Positions 1-9,959 of a stretch of 64,000 nt of DNA are shown one piece after another (positions within the stretch are counted from its first letter, which is position 1; each line of letters starts with the position of its first letter). The notes below the pieces were generated by a model, which was not told where the DNA came from, did no database searches, and was given only the letters and a program-made list of their open reading frames with translations. The stretch is from Isoetes taiwanensis (taxonomy: Eukaryota > Streptophyta > Lycopodiopsida > Isoetales > Isoetaceae): contig JAJEKV010000017.1 in NCBI GenBank assembly GCA_021234155.1, positions 16,874,372 to 16,938,371 on the forward strand, written 5' to 3'. The position numbers were made by a program, and so were the translations under genes.

Positions 1-320
1 TCACCTTTTAAAACCTTAACAACCTGGCGCGTACGCCTCTTGGAGCCATACCCTAGTCGATTGGACCGTGATCTTGCACAATGTCATGAGGTGCGGAGGG
101 CTGATGCCGTACATCGACTTAAACCTTCCGTAGCGCTCGGACCCAAAGGTCCCTCCTGAAGGTCTCCCTCGGCCACGACGGCAACCCTCCCCACCTTCTA
201 ACCGTGATCCGAATTCCGCCAACCCCACCAAACACGACATTACCCCGAGACCAAGTTTCGCGGCATTAATCTGAAACAGAAACGCCGGTCTGGTGAAGGG
301 CCGTTTAATTCACCGGCTAA
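1..320 (+). repeat. Dispersed repeat arm, copy 1
   Basis: Positions about 30-240 align by eye with 53935-54130 (same orientation) and with 40390-40590 (opposite orientation). Shared landmarks are the run around GATCTTGCACAAT, a CCCAAAGGTCC block and a stretch ending near GCCAAC. It is the same repeat that bounds the 40-54 kb block, so it is probably one end of another copy of that element or a solo remnant. The ORF at 16-240 on the minus strand is not credible as a gene. The remaining bases to 320 lead into the minisatellite. Confidence 0.6.
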
Positions 321-321
321 T

Positions 322-1790
322 TTGGAGCCACCTTGGCGGTGCCGGCTTAGCTAGGTGGCATGTTGGGACTGCGGGTACGTTTGAGCACGTTGGAGCCTAG
401 GTGGCAGGTTTGGTTTCATCTTTGTCACGTTGGAGCCTGAAACGTTGACTACCCCTGGTACGTTTGGCTCCAGTGGTATGCTAGAGCCACCGGGTACGCT
501 TGGAGCCCGCGGTGACGCCTGGTCACCCGGCAATGCCGGAGCCCAGGTGGCATGCTGAAGCCCATGTGGCAGTTTGAGCCACGCCACCGCTGTTGGTTTC
601 AGGTGGTGATGTTTGGTTTCAATCTTGGCATGTTGGAGCCCAGTGGCACGCTGGCCCATGTGGCACAGTTTGAGCCTAGGGTGGCATGTTAGAGCACTCA
701 AGTGGTGCTCTGAGCCAACTCATATTTAAGCCTAGATGGCATGTTGTGAGGCCACCTTGGCATGTTGGACCCCAGGGTGGCACCGGGTGGAGCCCGTGGC
801 ATGTTTGAGAGCCACCTTGGCATGTTGAGCCAGGGTGGCATGTTGGAGCCCAGGTGGCATGTTTGAGCCCACCTTGGCATGTTTGGAGCCACCCGGCATG
901 TTTGAGCCCTAGGTGGCATGTTGGAGCCCAGGGTGGCATGTTTGAGCCACCTTGCACGTTTGAGCCTAGGGTGGCATGTTGGGCCACCTTGGCATGTTGG
1001 AGCCTAAGTGAGCCTCGCATGGCATGTTTGAGCCTATGTGGCATGTTTGAGCCACCTAGGAATTTGGAGCCCTAGGTGGCATATTTGGAGCCCACGTGGC
1101 ATATTTGAGCCACCTTGGCAGTTGGAGCATAGGTGGCATCTTGGAGCCCGCGTGTGGCATGTTTGAGCACGTTGGAGCCTAAGTGGCATGTTTGAGTCAT
1201 TTTGCATGTTGGAGCCTAAGTGGCATGTTGGAGCCACCTTGGCATGTTTGAGCCTAGGTGGCATGTTAGAGCCACCTTGGCAGCGGGAGCCCACGCGGGC
1301 AATTTGGAGCCCGTGGCATGTTTGAGCCACCTTGGCATGTTGGAGCCTGGGTGGCATGTTGAAGCCCATGTGGCATGTTTGGAGCCACCTTGTCATGTTG
1401 GAGCCTAGGTGGCATGTTTGAGCCACCTTGGCATGTTGGAGCCTAGGTGGCATGTTGGAGCCCACGTGGCATGTTTGAGCCACTTTGGCATGTTTGAGCC
1501 TAGGTGGTATGTTAGAGCTACGGTGGCATGCTGGAGCCTAGGTGGCATGTTTGAGCCAACTTGGCATATTTAAGCCTAGGTGACATGTTGTGAGCCACCT
1601 TGGCATGTTGGAGCCTAGGTGGCATGGTGGAGCCCACGTGGCATGTTTGCGCCACGTTGGCATATTGGAGCCTGCATGGCATGTTGTTGGCATGTTGAGA
1701 CCTCCTTGGCATGTTGGAGCCACCTTTGTGGCATGCTTGAGCCACCTTGTGTATGTTTGAGCCACCTTGGTGGCATGTTTGAGCTGATTG
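322..1790. repeat. 19/38-bp minisatellite array
   Basis: Tandem copies of a 19-bp unit alternate between two forms, GGCATGTTGGAGCCTAGGT and GGCATGTTTGAGCCACCTT, giving a 38-bp higher-order period. About 1.4 kb is covered, with drift and short indels. Open frames on both strands across it give cyclic peptides such as NMPRWLKHAT and are a by-product of the period. The same unit occurs in reverse orientation at 25925-26060, 27030-27625 and 39322-39605. Confidence 0.95.
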
Positions 1791-1842
1791 GGACTCGAGG
1801 ATCATGTGCATATGCTCAAAAATGGATTTGAGTCATAAAAAA

Positions 1843-2006
<164 letters not shown>

Positions 2007-2229
2007 GATCAAGGATCGATAGACTTGTTGGTTCCCATGGATGTTAAAGTTAAATTCAGTTCAATTCAATTTTGGGATCTTCATAATGCCTTTGCATTCT
2101 AGTTTTCTATAAGCATGAGGGGTAAAGGGACAATAGATGAGATATTGCATTTTTGAACCGGTCCCGCACCCCCTCAAGGAATACAAATCAAATTCTTGAT
2201 GGTTTTGTTATGCAAAATAGGTGTTAAGT

Positions 2230-2800
2230 AATTGAAGTAGCTTGTCTTACATGGAATACTAGTATAAGGACATGTGATCGCACTTGCGCATCACATGTAA
2301 CAAATCAAGTACTGGCCCTACCACTATAAAGACACGTGGATATGGAAGGATAGGACATGTAGAGAAGCAAGTATTCTTTCCTACTTCTATAAAGACATGT
2401 GACAATAGAATTATTACACATGTAGTAATTCATGTATTCTTTCCTACAATGCATTAGAAAATAAAGTACTCTGTCCTACTACTATAAAGACATGTGACAT
2501 GGAAGCATATGACATGTAGAGTATCAAGTATTCTTTCCTACTTCTATAAAGACATGTGACAATAGAAGTATTACACATGTCATAATTCATGTATTCTTTC
2601 CTACAATGCCTTAGCAAATAAAGTACTCTGTCCTACTACTATAAAGACATGTGAATGGAAGTATAGGACATGTAGAGAATCAAATATTCTTTCCTACATC
2701 TATAAAGACATGTGACAATAGAATTATTAGACATGTAGAAATTCAAGTATTCTTTCCTACAGTGGATTGTATTATAAAATGACATGTCACAATAGAAGAA
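2230..2800. repeat. Tandem repeat, period about 157 bp
   Basis: The phrase ATAAAGACATGTGA recurs near 2326, 2389, 2482, 2545, 2641 and 2700, with alternating spacings of about 62 and 95 bases, so the higher-order unit is about 157 bp. Each half carries CAAGTATTCTTTCCTAC. No coding sequence is seen. The flanks 2004-2230 and 2800-3060 are AT-rich single-copy-looking DNA in which I see nothing else. Confidence 0.85.
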
Positions 2801-3065
2801 ACTACAAAACAACAGTGGATGTTTTAGTCCACTGAAAAAAGAACACCATTATCGAACAAAACCATACCTCCACAAATCCACATGTAGGATTCTTTGAAAA
2901 CAGGACATGTAGACCTACCAAAACTGATGTTTTCAACAGTGGACCAAAAACCGGGGTGAGTGTGAAGGCATCGAAAACTCAATACACAAGTATATTCATT
3001 ACAAAATGTTCAATACATGTGTTCACGTTTGTTTACAATATTCACACAATTTGACTATCTGAAAG

Positions 3066-3905
3066 CAGAGGTCACTCTTCTTGTTCACCAAAATATTTGT
3101 CGTCCATAGCTTTCATGATCGCCTTGCTCTCTGGATCGGGTTCCGTGAGGCTCGGATAGTTCCTAATCACATCGGCGACAAGAATGGCAAAGAGGGATTC
3201 CGCCAAGACAGGACACAGTCCGAAGGACAACCACCTATCCGTCTCATATTCTTCAGGTCGATATGGCTTAGCAATGATTGTATTTTTGCGTTATGATAGC
3301 ACTTGTATGAGTCGCCTATGATCAGCGTGTTGTGTTTGCCATAGTCCCCGAATTGCTCATAAACCCCTGTCCAGCCTTTTCACCATTATAGGCTTCCCTT
3401 TGTGATGGTGGATCGAGGTCCACACACATGCTCGACCTCTTCGCTTCCCCAAACGAACTTGAACTTCAAAACTGAAATGCCGAGAACACCAAGAACATTG
3501 ACAATATTTTTCTTTGCCATACAAGACCATATGCCATTCTCGAATCCCCGTTCCAGGCACCATTCAACAATTTCCTTAGCTCTAGGCCTCGGATACACTA
3601 TTTTATGCCCGATTCGCCTGGGATAAGGTGTTAATCTGTGGACGCCTTTGTCGTGGTATACCGCAGCTAATACTCCATTGACGCCAAATATTACAAGCTT
3701 GGCGGGACCAGTTTGGATCCCGAGTTGGAGTTTGGCTCACCATATTTCCGGTTCATCGGGATCCGTCGGGATCATTATCTTTTCGGTCCTTCGGGTCGCG
3801 GAGCGTGATCTTGCTCGGATTGTCTTTGAGGAGTGCATTCTCCTCCTCGCGACGTGAACCGCCCGGTATCCAATGACAATGATGGGAGTCGTTGACATGG
3901 AACTC
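3066..3905 (-). CDS. Terminal exon(s) of an interrupted minus-strand gene; FCP1/NIF-like phosphatase-fold segment lacking the catalytic aspartates
   Basis: The minus strand has a splice acceptor (CATCATTTCAG) ending at 3906, then about 55 codons in phase with the exon that ends at 17245. Further down, one frame reads KLVIFGVNGVL, then YPRPRAKEIVEWCLERGF, IWSCMAKKNIVNVL, FVWGSEE and finally NTLIIGDS. The order matches the FCP1/NIF (SCP-like) HAD phosphatase domain: hhhDxDGxL, hhRPG..EFL, hhhWSS...Y, and the late hhhDDS. The nucleophile motif appears as GVNGVL in place of DLDGxL, so both aspartates are missing and catalysis is unlikely. Frame changes occur near 3720 and 3360. The family assignment rests on motif order only. 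Confidence 0.45.
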
Positions 3906-3940
3906 CTGAAATGATGACACATCCGCCGAAAGGAATGAAG

Positions 3941-3964
3941 TTTTTCGACTCGCGAAGTCGAGAA
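3941..3964. repeat. Intronic palindrome, copy 1 (one-base insertion)
   Basis: A near-perfect inverted repeat with core CGACTCGCGA-AGTCG, inside the intron of the minus-strand gene and immediately left of the element 1 insertion site. Further copies lie at 17196-17219, 19032-19054 and 19092-19114. Confidence 0.85.
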
Positions 3965-3967
3965 TGA

Positions 3968-5519
3968 TGTGACGTTCGGCCGCGACGTTATAGGGTCCCG
4001 GGATTTATCTTCGTACTACCCCGCCACGCGGCGTACCCGCCCGCTCCGACGGCGGTGTCGCCAACGGATAGCCAGTAAGTAGCCCAGGGGCAACTTGCTA
4101 GGAGTGTTCATATATTATTAATGTGCACATGTGCACATTAATGTGGGCACACTTTCCATGTTGGCATATTTTGCCACCTAGCCATTAAAGGCAAGTGGGG
4201 CCTTTCCAATTATCCCACATGCCAAAATGGGTAATTGGAAACCCTAGCCTAAACCCCATGTCTATTTAGGGTAGGAAAACCCTAGCTTGCTAGTTTTTTC
4301 GCCCTTAGGGTTTTAGAGCTCAGCTTTGGCTGCCCCAGAGCCAAAACCGCCTCCCGAGCCAAGCTTAATTGCGCCATCGGGTTCCCTCAAATTGATCAGC
4401 CCAGTGGGGATGGTTGAACTCGGTCGAGGAGCCACTCAGGGGATCAGGTATTTGGTCAATTTAATAGCTTAAACTGTCTTCTAGTCATAGAACCCAGTAA
4501 GTTTAGACTATTAAATTGCCCATAGTAGCTATCTAGATCTTAGATCTAGGGCACTAACTAAAGAACCTAACTCTATGATTTAGATTAGATCTAGTTCTTT
4601 AGTTCTTCCGTGGATGTATATGGATGATGTATCTTTGGAACTCCTTGTATTGGGAAGGGGGTAGAGGCCCTAAGGCTTGTAGTTGATGCTCCTAGAGTAG
4701 CCTCTCTAGCACACTCGTAGATTCGCCTGCGGTACAAGAGCCACACCCGGTTGTGGGTGAAGGGCCAGACCGCTAAGAAGGAGGTTCATGTTCTGACTCT
4801 TTGAACGATCCCCCCGTGTGTAAAGCCTACCGGGATCATTGTGACTAGGTCTAATGGCTTACCACCGAAAAGTGGTAAGGCATGGGCTCGACAACCTGAA
4901 GTGGTGTACACTTTCCGCTGGGTCTTGGCCGACACGCAAAGGGCCCTCTAGTCACCTTGAGTCAGCATGTAGATCTCCTCGAGGGAGTGATCCCTACCCG
5001 CCCCATCGGAACCGGGAGGATGAGACCCGTGAATAGCCCCTTCGCTATGCATCCCGGGCGGGTTGCCAGTGTCCCGACACTTTTCAGCCTACTCTGCAAA
5101 GTGTGCACAGGAGGGGGGATGGAGTGGACAACCCTATGCCATGTTCTTATGCCAGCCAACTCCATTGCCATGAATTGCCCTCAAGAATGAACTCGAGACC
5201 CAAGCCGCCACCACCCTTGAGTCCGAGCCTTGGGTAGGATTCCCTATGTGATGTGTTGACCATTGTCTATGCAGATGTTGATATACCACCCCTCCGGGTG
5301 GATGGAGGATTCTCGTTGGTACCGACATGTATGTTTACGCCTTCAGCCTAGGTAGGCCCCGAGGGAGACGGGGTAGAATGACACCTTCACTCTTCCCACC
5401 GGGACTCGCTACGTGCAAAGTGATATGTGGAGGGCCCCTCAGACGCGATGGAGCTGGTGTGGGGGAAGAACTCCGTTTGTATACGGTGAGAGCACCGTAC
5501 ACGAGTAGGGGACGTCACA
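3968..5519 (+). repeat. 5' LTR of element 1
   Basis: The 1552-bp LTR has TG...CA termini within the longer terminal inverted sequence TGTGACGT/ACGTCACA. It matches 15599-17162 almost base for base in the AT-rich middle (about 4110-4700), with scattered indels in GC-rich parts. It shares short blocks with the LTRs of elements 2 and 4, for example CTTGTATTGGGAAGGGGG and a CTCCTAGAGTAG block, so the three elements form one family. Confidence 0.96.
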
Positions 5520-5520
5520 A

Positions 5521-5532
5521 TGGTATCAGAGA
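5521..5532 (+). other. Primer binding site (initiator tRNA-Met)
   Basis: TGGTATCAGAGA starts one base after the 5' LTR. It matches the 3' end complement of plant initiator tRNA-Met (TGGTATCAGAGC) except for the last base. Minus-strand cDNA synthesis would start here. Confidence 0.9.
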
Positions 5533-5725
5533 AATGTTCTTGGAGACCAAGAGCAAAGCACTGACCATTTTCCCAGTAGTACTAACTTGATAGGATCCTC
5601 AAGCCTCGAAAAGTGGGAAATTTTTTTTTCTCATCTTTGTAGTTTATGCTAAGCTAGTAACAATTAAGTGAATTGGAATTTAACAAGATTAAAAAGAATG
5701 AGCCAAAATTTTTCCAAGTGAGGTG

Positions 5726-5791
5726 GTCTCATGCATTACGCGGGTCGCAGAACTAAATTTTAGTTTTGAAGCGAGGCGCAAGCTGTGAGAC
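5726..5791. repeat. Nested hairpin, element 1, copy A
   Basis: A roughly 66-base imperfect inverted repeat. The outer arms are GTCTCA and TGAGAC, the inner palindrome is AACTAAATTTTAGTT, and GGTCGC / GAAGCG lie between. Same design as copies B-D. It lies about 290 bases upstream of the ORF1 TATA box. Confidence 0.8.
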
Positions 5792-5913
5792 ATCGAGCCA
5801 AGAACACCAAAACATGATGAATTTGAGAAAAATAATGTGGTAAGGCTAATTCTAAGGTAGGAATTAGTTAGAATAGCATGTTTTAATTACCTAAAAACCC
5901 TAGAATGTATGAG

Positions 5914-5978
5914 ATCTCATACAAATACCGGTCGCAAAACTAAACATTAGTATTGGAACGAGGCGCAAGCTGTGAGAC
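5914..5978. repeat. Nested hairpin, element 1, copy B
   Basis: Second copy, about 190 bases after copy A and about 100 bases upstream of the TATA box at 6082. The left outer arm is degraded (ATCTCAT) and the inner palindrome is imperfect, but GGTCGCAAAACTAA and the right part GAGGCGCAAGCTGTGAGAC are kept. Confidence 0.75.
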
Positions 5979-6081
5979 CAATAGGTAGAAAAAAGTCTGA
6001 AATAAGTATAAGTTTTAGCTAAGTTGGTGCCTTAGCATGTTAAACAGAGCAACTTGAGTTTTGACCTAAAATTCCCCAAGC

Positions 6082-6089
6082 TATAAATA
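6082..6089 (+). promoter_or_regulatory. TATA box upstream of H3-like ORF1
   Basis: TATAAATA, 112 bases before the ORF1 start codon, with a pyrimidine-rich leader between. A matching arrangement (TATA about 120 bases before an ATG) recurs for ORF2 at 8052. This suggests ORF1 has its own promoter rather than depending on the LTR. Confidence 0.55.
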
Positions 6090-6193
6090 GATGTAGAACC
6101 CCCTCATTTTTTTTCGCCCAAGCCCTAGAAATCCTTCTTCCCAACTTAGGCGATCTTTCTGGCGCTTTTATCCGATTGACGATCCGTAAAAGC

Positions 6194-7462
6194 ATGGCCC
6201 GAACCAAACAGATCAAGAAGGAAGCTGCCGCCAGCGAAACCACCCGCCACGGAGACGGAGATCATTCGAAGATGCTTCGCGGAGAGGCTCATCCGAGAGG
6301 GGGTCGCTCGCCTTCTGACGAGGAGCAAGACACGCCCGACCGATTGATGTCTTCAACCGCCAGCGGAGCAGACGAGGCCACATCACCCAACTCCATGGAC
6401 GAGGAGACGAGGGAGGTGTATGAAGAAATAGAGCGGAGATCCGCAGCAGAACAAGCGTAAGACCATTCGACGCACCTACGTAGATCCTCGAAAGGTGATG
6501 AGCAAGTGATGTGTCCGGAGCCAGCAGAGGTAGCGCAATCTTAGAAGGTTCATCGAAAAGTACGATGCCGCAGAAGAGAAAGGAAGACAAAAAAGAGGAA
6601 AAGGGAGGAAGAGGAACAAAAGGCAGCAGTAAGAGAAGAAGAAGGCTAAAGGGAAGTTCGGGTCTGGCAATAAGGAGGTCAAGGATTGCCCGCCAAGGAA
6701 GAGGCCGAACCCCAAGATCGCCATCAAGGAGCGGCAACCCGACGAAACCCCAAACCCTCCCGACGACTTTTCCGATGAAGATTTTAACCCTAATGCCGCA
6801 GTGGGAGCTCTTCTAAGCACCTGTGCAACGAAAGGTGAAGTACCGAAAGCAAATCGCACCTCGAAAGCAAAACCAAGAAGACCAAGTGCAGAACCCCCGA
6901 AACCCTCGCATGGGATAGAAAGAAGCAACCACGACCTGCCCGGAAGCCTACGCCACCGGCTGTGGTGAAGATTTATGAAAGGAAGATGAGGGAGCACGAG
7001 GCATATATGAAGAAGTGGGAGGCCTACAAGAAGTATTATGAAGAAAATGTGGTCGTTCATCGAGGGAGGGCGACCAACGGCAAAGAAACCTTAAAGCCGC
7101 CACCACCGGCCCAAGGTTCCCAAGCCACCACCAAAGAAGAAAGCTGATAGAAAGGAGGTGGAGAGAAGAGCTTAAGGGAGATTAGACACTTCCAACAAGC
7201 AGCCTACGGTCTCCTAATTCCCCGTGCCCCCCTTCGCCGGTTGGTGCGAGAAGTGATGCAGCCTACTGCAATGCACTTTAGAGTCACTGACGAGGCGCGC
7301 CGGGCAATGCAAGAGGCGGTTGAGGCAAAGATAGTGCAACATTTTGAAGATTCAACAGCACTGACTATCCACGCCAAGCTGGTAACCTTAACGCGACAAG
7401 ACATGAGTCTTGGCGACCCGCATAAAGGGAGAGAACGCCTTAGAAACTTTTGTTGTAAATAA
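6194..7462 (+). pseudogene. Histone H3-like ORF1 of element 1: H3 tail start, long basic linker, full H3 histone fold (interrupted)
   Basis: The ATG at 6194 opens MARTKQIKKEAAASETT; the first six residues equal the H3 N-terminus. This frame stops at 6460. A lysine/arginine/proline-rich linker follows in shifting frames (6511-6816, 6962-7147), including a charged helix (KIYERKMREHEAYMKKWEAY). From 7169 one open frame gives SLREIRHFQQ, LRRLVREVMQ, AMQEAVEAKIVQHFED and IHAKLVTLTRQDMSL. These align collinearly with H3 alphaN, alpha1, alpha2 and alpha3: 18 identities in 36 positions across alpha2-alpha3 by hand. Loop 1 has the canonical H3 length, unlike typical CENH3. The K9 region of the tail is not conserved. 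A chromatin role is inferred from homology. The copy is broken by at least two frame changes. Confidence 0.85.
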
Positions 7463-7596
7463 TTAAAAATTTGGTAATATAGAGCAATTTTGTGTACCTT
7501 GGATGACATAAACTTGGTTAATTAGAGCAAATTAATAAGTTTTAGCAGGTTTTTTATTTCAGTGAAATAGGACATTTGCAAGCCGAGAGACATGAT

Positions 7597-7663
7597 GTCT
7601 CTCACCGCTACCGGGTCGCAAAAACTAAAAGTTAGTTTTGAAGCAAGGGCTAAGCCGTGAGAC
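7597..7663. repeat. Nested hairpin, element 1, copy C
   Basis: Outer arms GTCTCTCAC and GTGAGAC, inner palindrome AACTAAAAGTTAGTT, with CCGGGTCGC on the left and GAAGC on the right. It lies 135 bases after ORF1 and upstream of the ORF2 promoter. Confidence 0.8.
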
Positions 7664-7797
7664 CTCTACCAAACTTGACCAAAACAGCTCCAAATCGGCC
7701 AAATAAGGGGTCAATTCTGCCCGATTTGATGAGCCCATCACCCTTACACCATTAGTTTACCCAAATTAGACACCTTTTGATCGAAAATGAGATCGAT

Positions 7798-7863
7798 GTC
7801 TCATACCGCTACCGGGTCAAAGAACTAAAAGTTAGTTTTGAAGCGAGGCGCAAGTCGTGAGAC
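7798..7863. repeat. Nested hairpin, element 1, copy D
   Basis: Outer arms GTCTCA and TGAGAC, inner palindrome AACTAAAAGTTAGTT. Spaced about 200 bases from copy C, the same spacing as A to B. It lies 190 bases before the TATA box at 8052. Confidence 0.8.
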
Positions 7864-8051
7864 CTCTTACCATTTCTTCACCAGACTTGTCAAAGTCACC
7901 TTCAACCTATTGCATAGCATCTTTTAGGTAATCTAGCCTTGTTCAAGCATCCCATATAGTCCTCAAACTCCCATTTTGACCTCGATAGGCTAGAATTACC
8001 CAACCCTAGGAAATTTTCAAGTCATCCAAAAATTAGGGTTTTCCCCTTTTC

Positions 8052-8059
8052 TATAAATA
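8052..8059 (+). promoter_or_regulatory. TATA box upstream of ORF2
   Basis: TATAAATA, identical to the ORF1 box, 122 bases before ATG 8174. It is preceded by the second hairpin pair. Confidence 0.5.
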
Positions 8060-8173
8060 GACCCCTCACTTCTCGTGATAGCACCCTACAAATCTGCTCC
8101 CGCCCCTTCTAGCCGATTTCTCAACTTCCCCGAGGCTCTTGCAACCGCTTGTTACCCTCTTCGCAATTAATCA

Positions 8174-9555
8174 ATGGCAACTTCGATTTCCACAGATGGT
8201 ACAAAACAAATGCCATGTCAGAGGGCCGACGACCGACCAAATCTTCCAGATCTTCAGAAGGAGGTAGATGTCCAAGCAACCTTGCACGCGGACCCAAATT
8301 TTATAGTAGAGTCTTGATCGAAGTTCCAAGCTAGGGTAGAACCAGGGGCTAGTGCAACTCCCCTTGTGTAGGCTATTTTGTTCCTAGACAGCCCCGCAGT
8401 AAAGATTAGACGATGTCCCAACATCGCCAAATACCTCACAAACAAGGCGCACCGCACACCTCGGAGCCAATGGTCCTAACCGGCCAACAAAGACCAAGTA
8501 TTTCTTTCAACACCGCCGGGCAATCTTTCTCACCCACCGCGTTTTAGAACACCGGGGGAAACCTCCATTCCCCCCATGGACGCGGGACCCATTGGCCATA
8601 GTAAAAGAACAACGGCCCTCACACAAGATGAACAGGAGCAATAAGGGAAGGAAGAAGACTTGATGAACAGAATCGAAGAAGAGGAAGACTATGTCGAGCT
8701 CGACCCAATGAAGAGCGGCGACAAGCAGAGCAGAGTGGCAAGACTTCGAAAGAAGCCGGCAGACTCTCGAGTCGCCGCCACCCCTGTTAGGCATCACAAG
8801 CCTAGCTCCCATTATTGTTGTTAAGGTGAGGAGTTTCTGCCCGTTTACATTCAAAACCTCCCTGAAAGTGCAGGAAAGGGAGTACCGACTGAAGAGTTGC
8901 CGCACCAACCCGAAGAACGGACTTGGACGACTTCATCGCCCGAGGAGAATGGACTTCCCTCCAAGTAAGGGAAGCCGACACTTACACGGGAGAGTTTACC
9001 TCCGACATCCAAGCCTACAAAGAACATCCGTGCAAAGTTATGGAGGCGCATAAGGCCGGAGAACAAGCTACCGACGGAGGAAGAGTTCCTTGCTCTTCAG
9101 AACAGATGGGGATCCGCTTATGCGACCTCAAACATCCTAACGCAAGCTCGCCCACGCGACCTCCCCTGAGAGGACAAGCTTAACCGACCCGTGAGGGCTT
9201 CAAAGAATACCGAGACTACATGTGGAGCTCACCACGGGAGGTTGATGACTTCGAAGCGCATAACACAGAGCTGGATACCGAAAGTGGTCGAGGACCCGCC
9301 TCGCGAACGATTGTGTCACTACTTCTGTGATACCCGCCATCGCCGATGGATGGAAGAATAGCGGTTATCCACCGCAAGTTCACCCCCGTGAGGCGCAGGA
9401 AGGAGTATCGTTGCCGATTGCACTCTCGTGATTCGCCGCATGCGGGTTACCCCTTAATACCGAAAGTATGCAATCCTCGTGAAGAGAGCGGTAGCACTCG
9501 ACGCCTTCGACTTCGGGCCATACTTTTACAAAGCGGCAGCAAGACCGCCGACTGA
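8174..9555 (+). pseudogene. ORF2 of element 1: orphan protein between H3-like ORF and Gag (broken)
   Basis: The ATG at 8174 gives a short frame; the alternative frame reads NFDFHRWYKTNAMS, comparable to SSFVRWYNEANHI at the start of ORF2 in element 4. Further on, SDIQAYKEHP (about 9002) and IAVIHRKFTP (about 9358) match SDIQAYQQIR and MVVLHKEFSP in the intact part of the element 4 ORF2 (58796-59809). I recognise no domain. Many frameshifts and stops make this copy non-functional as read. It is not Gag, because capsid and zinc-knuckle sequences follow separately. Confidence 0.6.
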
Positions 9556-9959
9556 AGCAGCTTTATACCTCCCACCGCATAGAAGATTTGGCAAGAGCAT
9601 TACAAGGTGGATCTCCCAGCTAATGTTCTAGGAACTTGGGCCATTCAAAGGGGAACAGCCCAAGTGAAAAGTTCCCGGAGGATAATCCATCTTACCGGGC
9701 GAAACAGGAATGATTAGTCAGAGTTGTAATTTTTGTATTAGCGTAATATAAAATATAAATATAATATTCTTTTGCACTATAAATGTTTTGTTGATATATT
9801 TTGTGTCCCCCAACCATGCCAACAAACATAAATAATGCAAGAAAACAAGGAAAACTAACCATATAGCTATGAACCACTTGTGTATGCAAAATTAGAGGCC
9901 TAAGCGCCAGAGAACCACAACCGCGGGAACTTATAGAGGAACAGAGTCCGCCTGTGCCA

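Noticed and set aside
351-1831. Many overlapping ORFs of 60-150 aa on both strands with repeated NMPRWLKHAT / CHLGSNMPPRLQ peptides
   Set aside because: They follow exactly from translating a 19/38-bp tandem repeat and appear on both strands and in several frames. The same applies to 26931-27649 and 39261-39618.
6194-7462. Reading the H3-like ORFs as CENH3 (centromeric H3)
   Set aside because: Loop 1 in elements 1 and 4 has the canonical H3 length and the tails begin ARTKQ, unlike CENH3 tails. The 46179-46757 protein has an insertion before loop 1 but no other CENH3-specific sign I could see.
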